A stretch of 64,000 bases of DNA from Jeongeupia naejangsanensis (lineage in GTDB: Bacteria > Pseudomonadota > Gammaproteobacteria > Burkholderiales > Chitinibacteraceae): positions 248,001 through 312,000 of the forward strand of contig NZ_JAESND010000003.1 of the NCBI RefSeq assembly GCF_016865585.1. The letters run 5' to 3'. The notes under the pieces are model-generated. The model ran no database searches. It saw only the letters and a list, made by a program, of their open reading frames with translations, and was not told the DNA's origin. The position numbers were made by a program, and so were the translations under genes. Numbering within the stretch: the first letter of the stretch is position 1; each line of letters starts with the position of its first letter. This document shows, in pieces, positions 26,966-34,473 of the stretch.

Positions 26966-27328
26966 TTGCTGGGCATCGGTGACTGGCTGATGCTGGTACT
27001 CGGCTTGGCCCTGGTGGCGGCAAGTGCTTTGTGGGGCTGGCAGGGGGGCAATGCGACCCGTGTGCGAATCTGGCAGGGCGGCAAGGTCTACGCCGAAGTC
27101 GATCTGGCGGCGACCCGCACGCTGAAGGTGCCCGGTCCGCTGGGTGACACGGTGATCGAAATCGCTGCCGGCAAGGCCAGAATCGCCGCCGATCCGAGTC
27201 CCCGGCAGTACTGCGTTCGCGAAGGCTGGCTGACGCAGGCTGGTGAAGCAGCGATCTGCCTGCCGAACCGCACCAGTTTCGAATTGCTCGGCGCAGGGGG
27301 GCGCGGTTTTGACAGCCTCAGTTACTGA
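26966..27328 (+). CDS. NusG domain II-containing membrane-anchored protein, 120 aa
   Basis: Starts with TTG five bases after rapZ; ATG 26990 is an alternative that would lose the conserved GDWL. One membrane helix (residues 6-25) is followed by the beta-rich NusG-II domain: VRIWQGGKVYAEVDLAATR, TVIEIAAGKARIAADPSPRQ, CVREGWLTQAGEAAICLPNR. Such proteins are usually extracytosolic and sit next to Gx-type transporters and redox or FMN genes. Function unknown. Its end overlaps the next gene by 20 bases. Confidence 0.85.
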   Translation: MLGIGDWLMLVLGLALVAASALWGWQGGNATRVRIWQGGKVYAEVDLAATRTLKVPGPLGDTVIEIAAGKARIAADPSPRQYCVREGWLTQAGEAAICLPNRTSFELLGAGGRGFDSLSY

Positions 27329-27824
27329 GCTGCAGCCGGGCCGGGACGATGTCTACATTGCCCGGCTCGCGGCGGCGGCGATTGCGCTGGCGGTGATCGA
27401 GGCGGGGATTCCATCGCCGATTCCCGGCATCAAGCCCGGCCTTGCCAACATCGTCACGCTGTATGCGCTGGTACGCCACGGTTGGCGTGTCGCCGCGTGG
27501 GTATCGCTGCTGCGCATTTTCGGCGGCGCGATACTGCTGGGCGGCTTTTTGTCTCCCGGGTTTGCGCTCAGTCTGGCCGGCGGCGTGGCCAGCCTTGCGG
27601 TGCTGGCGCCGGCACAATACCTGCCGAAACGTTATTTCGGCGTCGTCAGTCTGTCATTGCTGGCCGCCTTCGCCCATATCGCCGGTCAGCTTGCTCTGGC
27701 GCGCTGGTGGCTGATTCCGCACGATGGCCTGAAACATCTGGTACCGCTGTTTGCGGCAGCGGCGTGGGGCTTCGGCATCGTCAACGGTCTGATCACCGCC
27801 CAATTGCTCAAGGATCCACCATGA
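27309..27824 (+). CDS. Gx transporter family / heptaprenyl diphosphate synthase component I-like membrane protein
   Basis: TTG 27309 is chosen because a strong AGGGGGG ribosome site lies 7 bases upstream, inside the NusG-II gene. Most of the protein is hydrophobic, with about five helices. The signature EAGIPSPIPGIKPGLANIVTLYAL is split around residues 35-60 and is typical of the Gx/HepT component I family, which resembles energy-coupling-factor substrate-binding proteins. Pairing with a NusG-II protein is common in bacteria. Substrate unknown; a vitamin or cofactor precursor is a guess. The stop overlaps the ubiX start. Confidence 0.8.
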   Translation: MTASVTELQPGRDDVYIARLAAAAIALAVIEAGIPSPIPGIKPGLANIVTLYALVRHGWRVAAWVSLLRIFGGAILLGGFLSPGFALSLAGGVASLAVLAPAQYLPKRYFGVVSLSLLAAFAHIAGQLALARWWLIPHDGLKHLVPLFAAAAWGFGIVNGLITAQLLKDPP

Positions 27825-28420
27825 AAACGATCACGCTTGCCTTTACCGGGGCCTCGGGTTTGCCCTACGGCTTGCGGACGCTCGAATGCCTGCTGGCCGC
27901 GGGCTGCACCGTGCACGTGCTCTACACGCAGGCGGCGCAGATCGTCGCAAAGCAGGAGCTCGGCCAGACCTGGCCGGGGCGGGCCGATGATCTGGCCAGG
28001 CAGTTCCGCAGCCAGTACGCTGTCGGCGAAGACCGGCTCAAGGTCTGGGGCCAGCAGGAATGGTTTGCGCCGATGGCGTCCGGTTCGAACCCGGGCGACG
28101 GCATGGTCGTCGTGCCGTGCACGATGGGGGCGCTGGCGGCAATCGCCAATGGTGCGAGCGACAACCTGCTTGAACGCGCGGCCGACGTGATGATCAAGGA
28201 GCGCAAGACGCTGGTCGTCGTGCCACGCGAAGCGCCGTTTTCGGTCATCCATCTTGAGAACATGCTTCGGCTCGCCCGGCTCGGCGTAGTGATTCTGCCG
28301 CCGAATCCGGGCTTCTACCACCACCCGAAGGACATCGGTGATCTGGTCGATTTCGTCGTCGCGCGCATCCTCGACCAGCTCGGCGTGCCGCACCAGCTGA
28401 TGCAGCGCTGGGGAGACTGA
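27821..28420 (+). CDS. ubiX: UbiX-like flavin prenyltransferase
   Basis: UbiX joins dimethylallyl phosphate to FMN to make the prenylated flavin used by the UbiD decarboxylase in ubiquinone synthesis. Family marks are TGASGLPYGLRTLECLL, VVVPCTMGALAAIANGASDNLLERA in two halves, RKTLVVVPREAPFSVIHLENM and PNPGFYHHPKDIGDLVDFVV. 199 aa. The ATG overlaps the upstream stop (ATGA). It converges on the MATE gene with only 3 bases between stops and no hairpin. Confidence 0.94.
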   Translation: MKTITLAFTGASGLPYGLRTLECLLAAGCTVHVLYTQAAQIVAKQELGQTWPGRADDLARQFRSQYAVGEDRLKVWGQQEWFAPMASGSNPGDGMVVVPCTMGALAAIANGASDNLLERAADVMIKERKTLVVVPREAPFSVIHLENMLRLARLGVVILPPNPGFYHHPKDIGDLVDFVVARILDQLGVPHQLMQRWGD

Positions 28421-28423
28421 CGC

Positions 28424-29773
28424 TCAGCGCATCAGTGCGGCCCGGCTTTTCCGCAGGTAAAGCCAGACCAGCAGAGACGCGGCACACACCAGTGCCAGCA
28501 CCAGCGCCTGCCAGTAGCCGGCTGCGCCGCTGCCGGGCTGGCCATGCCAGCCGAAGGCGAGTACGTAACCGAGCGGAATGCCGACCAGCCAGAACGCGGT
28601 CAGGTGGACCAGCATCGGCTGTCGGGTGACCTTGTAGCCGCGCAGGATCCCGGCGGCGACGACCTGCGTGGCGTCGGCAAGCTGGAACAGCCCTGCATAG
28701 AGCAGCAGGATGCCGGCCAGCGCGAGCACCGCCGCATCGGTCGTGTACCAGCCGGCGATATGCTGCCGGCCGATGATGATCATCGTCGCCAGCGCGCAGG
28801 CGACGATCAGGCCGAGTACCAGCCCGGCGTTGCCGATCTCGCGGGCCCGGCGTGCATCGCCGCTACCGAGCGCGTGGCCGACACGTACCGTCAGTGCCGT
28901 GCCGAGCGCAGACGGAATCATGAAGGTCAGCGAGGCGACGTTCAGCGCGATCTGGTGTGCGGCGACCGAGGTCGTGCCCAACCGCGCCATCAGCAGCGCG
29001 ATGCCACCGAAGGCGCTGACTTCGACAAAAAACATCACGCCCATCGGTGCGCCAAGGCGGAACAGTTCGCGCTGACGACCCCAGTCGATGCGCTGCCAGT
29101 GACGGAACGGATAGGTGGCGCGATAGACCGGCGCATAGCGGATCCAGCCGACCATCATGAGCAGCGTCACCCACATGCAGAACGCGGTGGCCCAGCCACA
29201 GCCGACGCCGCCCATTGCCGGAAAACCGAAATGGCCGTAGATCAGCATCCAGTTCGCCGGTACGTTCAGCGCCAGACCGATCAGCGAGATCACCATCATC
29301 GGTTTGGTCTGGCCAAGGCTGGCGCTGTAACCGTAGAGCACGCGGAACAGCGCGAAGGGCACCAGCCCCCAGCTGACCGCGATCAGGAAACCGTGCGCCT
29401 TTGTTGCAACGTCCGGCGGCAGGCCGAGGTGCGGAAAGATCGGCGAGGCGGCGAGGGCAATCAGCCAGGCGAGCAGCGCCCAGCACAGGCCCTGGTAAAG
29501 CGCCTGCTGCACCAGCGGAGGCACGTCGGCTTGGCGCTGTGCGCCGACCGCATGGGCGATGAGTGGGCTGGCGGCGAGATTCAGGCCGATCAGCGTGACG
29601 ATCAGCATCACCCAGATCGATGCGCCGACCGAGACGGCGGCGAGGTCGCCGGCCGAAACGTGGCCGGCCATCACCGCGTCGACGAACGACGTACCGGTCG
29701 ATGCCAGCTGGCCGATCATGATCGGCCAGGCCAGGGTCCAGGTTGCTCGGGCTTCTTGGCGCAGGTGCAGCAT
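28424..29773 (-). CDS. MATE-family multidrug/cation efflux transporter (NorM-like)
   Basis: Twelve hydrophobic helices in two similar halves over 449 aa, with MATE marks WPIMIGQLASTGTSFVDAVM, GHVSAGDLAAVSVGASIW and a second-half LGTTSVAAHQIALNVASLTF. Such proteins export cationic drugs or metabolites by Na+ or H+ antiport. Ribosome site AAGGA lies 7 bases before the ATG. The 97-residue gene ends 46 bases upstream on the same strand with no terminator between. MATE is therefore probably transcribed from the SAM-II-type leader at 30166-30335. Real substrate unknown. Confidence 0.92.
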   Translation of the reverse strand: MLHLRQEARATWTLAWPIMIGQLASTGTSFVDAVMAGHVSAGDLAAVSVGASIWVMLIVTLIGLNLAASPLIAHAVGAQRQADVPPLVQQALYQGLCWALLAWLIALAASPIFPHLGLPPDVATKAHGFLIAVSWGLVPFALFRVLYGYSASLGQTKPMMVISLIGLALNVPANWMLIYGHFGFPAMGGVGCGWATAFCMWVTLLMMVGWIRYAPVYRATYPFRHWQRIDWGRQRELFRLGAPMGVMFFVEVSAFGGIALLMARLGTTSVAAHQIALNVASLTFMIPSALGTALTVRVGHALGSGDARRAREIGNAGLVLGLIVACALATMIIIGRQHIAGWYTTDAAVLALAGILLLYAGLFQLADATQVVAAGILRGYKVTRQPMLVHLTAFWLVGIPLGYVLAFGWHGQPGSGAAGYWQALVLALVCAASLLVWLYLRKSRAALMR

Positions 29774-29819
29774 TGCAGGTCCTTGAAATGCCCGCCATGC
29801 CGTTCCTGATGGGAAACGT

Positions 29820-30113
29820 CTAGCGGGACGTACAGCGGTACCGGGTCGGTACCTCGTAGCACGCGATCAGCGTGGGAAACAGTGCCTGCAGCCGCAAGGC
29901 CAGGTGAACGTCGATGCCGCGGACGTGCAGCCTGAGACCGTCGCGTCGGCAGGGGTAGCCAAGGTCGTCGACGACGGCGCTGGCGCGAATCAGTTCGGCT
30001 TCGTCGAGCGGCCCGTGCGCCTTCAGGCACAGGCTGGGCTCGCTGCCGCCGCGAGGTCGGGCGGGGGAAGGACGGGTATGGTTCACGGTGCAGGGTTCGA
30101 GACAATCGTACAT
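29820..30113 (-). CDS. Hypothetical 97-aa cysteine-rich protein under SAM-II-type leader
   Basis: The start is set by a strong GGAGG ribosome site 6 bases before the ATG. The protein has six cysteines (4, 8, 29, 55, 85, 94) and no methionine after the first residue. The N-terminal 25 residues are Pro/Arg-rich and probably flexible. The rest looks like a small alpha/beta fold (PLDEAELIRASAVVDDLG, DGLRLHVRGIDVHLALRLQA). There is no signal peptide or membrane helix. I do not recognise a family. It lies between the riboswitch-like leader and the MATE gene and probably shares the transcript with both. Confidence 0.7.
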   Translation of the reverse strand: MYDCLEPCTVNHTRPSPARPRGGSEPSLCLKAHGPLDEAELIRASAVVDDLGYPCRRDGLRLHVRGIDVHLALRLQALFPTLIACYEVPTRYRCTSR

Positions 30114-30165
30114 GCTGGCCTCCAATCGGAAAGATGACGGACGGCCGATACGCCTGTTCGGCCGA

Positions 30166-30217
30166 CGCTTTAGCGGCATTTGTACGCGCCCCGCAAGTTG
30201 TCGCTTAACTCGGCGCG
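30166..30217 (-). ncRNA. SAM-II-type riboswitch, downstream copy (copy B)
   Basis: Read on the minus strand, CGCGCC pairs with GGCGCG to form P1 (6 bp). The conserved CUUGCGGGG loop and the closing GCCGCUAAAGCG follow, as in SAM-II aptamers. The P2 pseudoknot is weaker than in copy A: GAGUU against AAUGC gives one mismatch and one wobble. It aligns along its length with copy A. It lies 52 bases before the start of the 97-aa gene; a CGGCCG/CGGCCG hairpin stands between and might control the ribosome site. Confidence 0.6.
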
Positions 30218-30244
30218 GCGGATGAGCAGGCATCCGCGACCATG

Positions 30245-30272
30245 AAAAAAACCCGCGTGCACGGTGCGGGTT
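30245..30272 (-). terminator. Intrinsic terminator between the two SAM-II-type copies
   Basis: Minus strand: AACCCGC, a 9-base loop, GCGGGTT, then seven T. It lies 8 bases after copy A and before copy B, so it is placed to act as the expression platform of copy A. The 5' arm CCCGC can instead pair with GCGGG in the P1 region of copy A, which would make an antiterminator. Confidence 0.75.
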
Positions 30273-30280
30273 CGCTCGCA

Positions 30281-30335
30281 CGCTTTAGCCGGATTTGTTG
30301 GCAGCGCCCGCAAGCTGGGGGGTCAAATCGGCGCT
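30281..30335 (-). ncRNA. SAM-II-type riboswitch, upstream copy (copy A)
   Basis: On the minus strand the H-type pseudoknot of SAM-II is complete. P1 AGCGCC (30335-30330) pairs with GGCGCU (30308-30303). P2 GAUUUG (30329-30324) pairs with CAAAUC (30297-30292). The conserved AGCUUGCGGG stretch and the GGCUAAAGCG end are present. This agrees with the known SAM-II consensus (GAUUU, UUGC, GCUAAA) of metA/metX leaders. It begins about 10 bases after the predicted transcription start and is followed by an intrinsic terminator, so ligand-controlled termination is likely. Confidence 0.75.
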
Positions 30336-30350
30336 GTATTCTCAGAACCC

Positions 30351-30380
30351 ATTCTGGCGAGCGGAGGTGTCGCTCGTCAA
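30351..30380 (-). promoter_or_regulatory. Sigma-70-type promoter of the SAM-II leader operon
   Basis: Minus strand: -35 TTGACG (30380-30375), 18-base spacer, -10 CAGAAT (30356-30351). Transcription would start near 30344, just before copy A. It lies right after the dtd stop, so the leader has its own promoter. Confidence 0.55.
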
Positions 30381-30393
30381 GTGCCCGGCGGGG

Positions 30394-30846
30394 CTATTCG
30401 GGTTGTCTTGAATCAAGCATCAGCGTGACCGGACCGTCGTTGATCAGGGCGACCTGCATGTCGGCGCCGAACACGCCGGTCGGCACGGGCTTGCCGAGGA
30501 CTTCGCCGAGCGTGGTGACGAAGGCGTCGAAAAGCGGCTGCGAGACGTCGCCGCGCGCGGCACGCCCCCACGAGGGCCGGTTGCCCTTGTTGTAGCTGCC
30601 GTAGAGCGTGAACTGCGAGACCGCGAGCGCTTCGCCGCCGGTGTCGAGCAACGAGCGGTTCATGACGCCGGCGTCGTCCTCGAACACGCGCAGCCTGGCG
30701 ACCTTGCCTGCCATCCAGACGAGATCCGCCTTGGTGTCGGCGTCTTCGATGCCGACCAGCAGCAACAACCCCGGACCGATCCGGCCGCAGACCTGATCGT
30801 CGACCGAAACGTGCGCCTGACGGACGCGCTGCAACAGAACCCGCAT
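30394..30846 (-). CDS. dtd: D-aminoacyl-tRNA deacylase
   Basis: Dtd removes D-amino acids wrongly attached to tRNA and works as a dimer in the cytosol. The cross-subunit motifs are SQFTLYG (from residue 77) and the late NDGPVTLML (GPVT from 138). Other marks are [20 protein letters not shown] and [11 protein letters not shown]. 150 aa, near the family length. It lies just upstream of the SAM-II leader promoter on the same strand. Confidence 0.96.
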   Translation of the reverse strand: MRVLLQRVRQAHVSVDDQVCGRIGPGLLLLVGIEDADTKADLVWMAGKVARLRVFEDDAGVMNRSLLDTGGEALAVSQFTLYGSYNKGNRPSWGRAARGDVSQPLFDAFVTTLGEVLGKPVPTGVFGADMQVALINDGPVTLMLDSRQPE

Positions 30847-30909
30847 GCCGACTCCACTTCGAACTGGAAGCCCGAAATGGTAACGCTGCTACGGTGTGCT
30901 GTCAGCCGG

Positions 30910-31299
30910 CTAGTCGAGTGTGTGAATCCGCGCACTGGCTTGTTGCGCGGCCCTGACAAAGCGCGTGCGCGCGCTCGCTTCGTGCGGATCATGGGTGGCG
31001 TGCAGCTGCATGCGCAACATCCGGGCCTGCTCCGGGTGCTGCAGCGCGAGTTTGTCGAGATCGGCGAGGATGGAGCGCAGGAGCGGTGACTGGGCGGATC
31101 CCGGCATGCGGATGGCCAGCGCCTGACCGTTCAGTTGCGCCATTTCGATCCGGAACAGCAGATCGTGGACGGCGGCACTGTTGACCTTGCGCGCGACGTA
31201 TTGCGGGATCGTCGCGGCCATCGACACCGCTGTTTCGCGACGAGGCGACGCCCACTCCGAGAGCGGTGTTCCAAACAGGGTTTTCAGGCGTTTCAGCAA
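30910..31299 (-). CDS. Hypothetical 129-aa basic protein
   Basis: Begins with TTG (LKRLKTLFGTPLSEW); no better start with a ribosome site is seen, and Met27 is an alternative. The sequence is mostly helical and basic, with HDLLFRIEMAQLNGQALAI and LLRSILADLDKLALQHPEQA. There is no signal peptide, membrane helix or motif I recognise. Divergent from asd, with a 167-base AT-richer gap between. Confidence 0.6.
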   Translation of the reverse strand: MLKRLKTLFGTPLSEWASPRRETAVSMAATIPQYVARKVNSAAVHDLLFRIEMAQLNGQALAIRMPGSAQSPLLRSILADLDKLALQHPEQARMLRMQLHATHDPHEASARTRFVRAAQQASARIHTLD

Positions 31300-31466
31300 G
31301 ATTGAAGCTCGGGTGTGACCGGTTTATCTAAATGTAATAATTTCTCTTTGAGTAAGCAAATGCTTGACACTACATCGCTGACCACCGGTGGGTGCTGGCA
31401 ATCAATCCGGTTTTTCACTAAGATCGGAAGCTTGTTCTATCTCACTGTTTTCCTAAGGATTTGATG

Positions 31467-32573
31467 ATGAAACGCGTAGGCCTCGTCGGTTGGCGCGGCA
31501 TGGTGGGCTCGGTCCTCATGCAGCGTATGCAGGAAGAAAAGGATTTCGACCTGATCGAACCGGTGTTCTTCACTACCTCGCAAGCGGGCAGCGCTGCGCC
31601 GAACTTCGGCCGTGACGCCGGCACGCTCAAGGATGCAAAGAACATCGCCGAACTCAAGGCGATGGACATCATCATTTCCTGCCAGGGTGGCGACTACACC
31701 ACCGAGATTTTCCCGCAACTGCGCGCTGCAGGCTGGGACGGTTACTGGATCGATGCGGCCAGCACGCTGCGCATGGAAGACGACGCGGTCATCATCCTTG
31801 ATCCGGTCAACCGCGGCGTGATCGACGCGGCTTTGTCGCGCGGCGTGAAGAACTACATCGGCGGCAACTGCACCAACTCGATCCTGCTGATGGGCGTTGG
31901 CGGCCTGTTCCGCGAAGGTCTGGTCGACTGGGTCAGCTCGATGACTTACCAGGCGGCGTCGGGCGGCGGTGCCAACCACATGCGCGAATTGCTGAAGGGC
32001 ATGGGCGTGGTCTACGGTACCGTTGCCGACGAACTGGCGACGCCGGCTTCGGCGATTCTCGACATCGACCGCAAGGTGGCGCAGGCGATCCGCTCGGACG
32101 TGCCGACCGAATTCTTCGGCGCACCGCTCGCCGGCGGCCTGATCCCGTGGATCGACAAACAGCTCGACAACGGTCAGTCCAAGGAAGAATGGAAGGGCCA
32201 GGCCGAGGTCAACAAGATCCTCGGTACCAGCGAAACCGTGCCGGTCGACGGCCTGTGCGTGCGGATCGGCGCGATGCGTTGCCACAGCCTGGCGCTGACG
32301 CTGAAGCTGAACAAGGACCTGCCGCTGGCCGAGATCGAGTCCATCATCAAGTCGGGCAACGACTGGGTGAAATGGGTGCCGAACGACCGCGAAGTCACCG
32401 TCAACGAGCTGACGCCGGCATCGATCACCGGCGGGCTGGAAATCGGCGTCGGTCGCGTCCGCAAGCTCAACATGGGCCCGGAGTACGTGTCGGCCTTCGT
32501 GATCGGTGACCAGCTGCTGTGGGGCGCGGCCGAGCCGCTGCGCCGGATGCTGCGGATCCTGCTCGGCGAATAA
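31467..32573 (+). CDS. asd: Aspartate-semialdehyde dehydrogenase
   Basis: Asd reduces aspartyl phosphate to aspartate semialdehyde with NADPH, the branch point to lysine, diaminopimelate, methionine and threonine. The nucleotide loop is [10 protein letters not shown]. The catalytic cysteine is C135 in [11 protein letters not shown], and the base is H273 in [10 protein letters not shown]. 368 aa, the gram-negative type. AAGGAT at 31455-31460 is 7 bases from ATG 31467, so the earlier TTG and ATG codons are not used. Upstream, TTGACA stands at 31364-31369 without a clear -10. Confidence 0.97.
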   Translation: MKRVGLVGWRGMVGSVLMQRMQEEKDFDLIEPVFFTTSQAGSAAPNFGRDAGTLKDAKNIAELKAMDIIISCQGGDYTTEIFPQLRAAGWDGYWIDAASTLRMEDDAVIILDPVNRGVIDAALSRGVKNYIGGNCTNSILLMGVGGLFREGLVDWVSSMTYQAASGGGANHMRELLKGMGVVYGTVADELATPASAILDIDRKVAQAIRSDVPTEFFGAPLAGGLIPWIDKQLDNGQSKEEWKGQAEVNKILGTSETVPVDGLCVRIGAMRCHSLALTLKLNKDLPLAEIESIIKSGNDWVKWVPNDREVTVNELTPASITGGLEIGVGRVRKLNMGPEYVSAFVIGDQLLWGAAEPLRRMLRILLGE

Positions 32574-32647
32574 GCCGCTGCAATGATCGACAACGGGACG
32601 CATGGCGTCCCGTTTTTATTGGCGAGCTGCTCGCCGGAGGATTGGGC

Positions 32648-33046
32648 ATGAAACAGTGGTTGAACAAACTGTTCCGGCGCGGGTTCGGTGCCGCTGCAGC
32701 GTCGTCGCGTTTCCCCGCGACCGAACTGATGCCGTCACAACGGCGCGCGTCCGAGGCGGGCAGTCATCCGCTCAAGCATTCGCTCACCTACCGGATCAAG
32801 CGCGATGCGCTGATGATCGTCGCCGAAATGAACCGTGGCGCGACGATGGAGAACTGCGAACTGCTGGCCCGCCAGCTGGCCTTCGTGCAGAAGGAGCTGA
32901 TCCAGGCGGCATATCATGACGACACGTTGCCGAAAGAGCAGCGCGTTGCCCTGGCCAAATACCACGCGCTGAACATCCGTCAGGGGCTCGGCGAGCGCCG
33001 GACCCAGCCCTTGCGCGGCATCGTGGTGCCACAGGGCAGCCGCTGA
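32648..33046 (+). CDS. Hypothetical 132-aa protein
   Basis: A strong GGAGG site lies 7 bases before the ATG. The basic N-terminus MKQWLNKLFRRGFGAA is followed by a helical domain (LKHSLTYRIKRDALMIVAEM, NCELLARQLAFVQKELIQAA). There is no signal peptide or known motif. The stop overlaps the start of the arylamine N-acetyltransferase gene (TGATG), so the two are translated together. Function unknown. Confidence 0.75.
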   Translation: MKQWLNKLFRRGFGAAAASSRFPATELMPSQRRASEAGSHPLKHSLTYRIKRDALMIVAEMNRGATMENCELLARQLAFVQKELIQAAYHDDTLPKEQRVALAKYHALNIRQGLGERRTQPLRGIVVPQGSR

Positions 33047-33864
33047 TGGACGGCCTCGTGCAGGCCTATCTCGCGCATCTGGGCGTCGAGCTGTGGCCGG
33101 ATGAAGCACCGCGCGCCTTGCTGGCGCGGCTGCATCGTGCCCATGTCGAGACGCTGGTTTTCAACAACGTCGATCTCTTGCTGGGACATTCCCCCAGGCT
33201 TGATGTCGACGCACGTTTGGACAAGGTGCTGGCGCGGCGGCGCGGCGGCTACTGTTTCGAGCTCAACGCCTGCTTTGCCGACCTGCTGCGTGCGCTGGGA
33301 TTCGAAGTCCGCTCGGGCATGGCGCGGGTGCTGCTCGGCGGCGGCACGCCGCAGACACGGCAGCGCAGCCATCACCTGCTGTTCGTGCGTCTTGGTGACG
33401 CGGAGTGGCTGGCCGATGTCGGTTTCGGCGGTGGCGGTCTGCTCGAGCCGATACCGCTACGCGAGGCCGAGTTCGACCAGCGGCAGGAACGCTTGCGGCT
33501 GTTGCCCGATGGTGAGGCCTGGCGTTTAAAGCACCGCGGGCGCGAAGACTGGTCCGACCTGTACTACTTCGATCTGCAGCCGGCGTATCCGATCGACTTC
33601 GACGCGGCGAATTTCTTTATCGCCCATTCGCCGCAATCGCTGTTCACCAATCTGTTGCTGGTGACGCGCTACACCGTGGCGGGCCAGCTGGCGCTGGCGG
33701 CGCTGCGCTTTACCCGGCGCGAACACGGGGTCGAGACGACCGAAGCGATCGCGGATCCGCAGCGCCTGCGCCAAGTGCTCGCGGACGAATTCGGCCTCGC
33801 CATCGACGCCGGCGAGGCAACGCGCCTGTACGACTTCGCTGCGGCTCACCCGGCGCCGTTCTAG
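33046..33864 (+). CDS. nat: Arylamine N-acetyltransferase
   Basis: Transfers acetyl from acetyl-CoA to arylamines or hydrazines through a cysteine intermediate. The catalytic triad is C70 in RGGYCFELN, H109 in RSHHLLFV and D124 in WLADVGFG. 272 aa, the normal size. The natural substrate in bacteria is often unclear. The stop TAG shares the palindrome CTAG (33861-33864) with the stop of the convergent isochorismatase-like gene. Confidence 0.94.
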   Translation: MDGLVQAYLAHLGVELWPDEAPRALLARLHRAHVETLVFNNVDLLLGHSPRLDVDARLDKVLARRRGGYCFELNACFADLLRALGFEVRSGMARVLLGGGTPQTRQRSHHLLFVRLGDAEWLADVGFGGGGLLEPIPLREAEFDQRQERLRLLPDGEAWRLKHRGREDWSDLYYFDLQPAYPIDFDAANFFIAHSPQSLFTNLLLVTRYTVAGQLALAALRFTRREHGVETTEAIADPQRLRQVLADEFGLAIDAGEATRLYDFAAAHPAPF

Positions 33865-34406
33865 CCGGCGACGGTTGCCGTATCGACGACATGGCCGATG
33901 CGCGGGAAGATGAACTTCACGGTCGCATCGTGGGCTTCCTGGCTGGCGGTTTTCATCGCGTCGACAACGAAGTACTGCGTATAGCCGAGTTCGAACGCCT
34001 GTCTGGCGGTCGATTCGACGCCGATATTGGTCGCGATGCCGGCGAGCACGATGGTGTCGATGCCGCGGCGGCGCAACTGCAGGTCGAGGTCGGTACCGAA
34101 GAAGGCCCCCCACTGGCGCTTGGTCACCAGATAGTCGCCAGCTGCGAAACCGAGTTGCGGTACCAGCGTGCCCCAGTCGGGCGGGCGCTGGCCGGGGGCG
34201 GTGGGGGCATCGCACGACGGCATCAGCACGTCGCGGCCGTCGTGGAAGTCGACGTTGACGAAGGCGATGAAGCCGTTGTGATCGCGGAAGCGCTTGATCA
34301 GCCGGTGGGCGCGTTCGACGACGGTGTTGCCGTCGAAGGCGCGGACGATGCCGCATTGCAGATCGATCAGCACCAGTGCGGTGCGCTTGAAATCGAGATC
34401 GAGCAT
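33861..34406 (-). CDS. Isochorismatase-family hydrolase, YecD-like
   Basis: Cysteine-hydrolase fold of 181 aa. The Asp is in ALVLIDLQCG and the Lys in VTKRQWGAFFGTDL. At the position of the usual nucleophilic Cys the sequence reads GIATNIGVESTARQAFELGY, with Gly, as in YecD-like and isochorismatase-type members without that cysteine. A true amidohydrolase role is therefore unlikely; substrate unknown. AAGGA precedes ATG 34406 by 7-8 bases. yaaA is upstream on the same strand, 67 bases away. Confidence 0.85.
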   Translation of the reverse strand: MLDLDFKRTALVLIDLQCGIVRAFDGNTVVERAHRLIKRFRDHNGFIAFVNVDFHDGRDVLMPSCDAPTAPGQRPPDWGTLVPQLGFAAGDYLVTKRQWGAFFGTDLDLQLRRRGIDTIVLAGIATNIGVESTARQAFELGYTQYFVVDAMKTASQEAHDATVKFIFPRIGHVVDTATVAG

Positions 34407-34473
34407 GTCCGGGTCCTTGTTCGGTGTCGGGTAGCGAATGCGCCCGCGCCTTGCGGGCGGGCAGCCGCCATGT

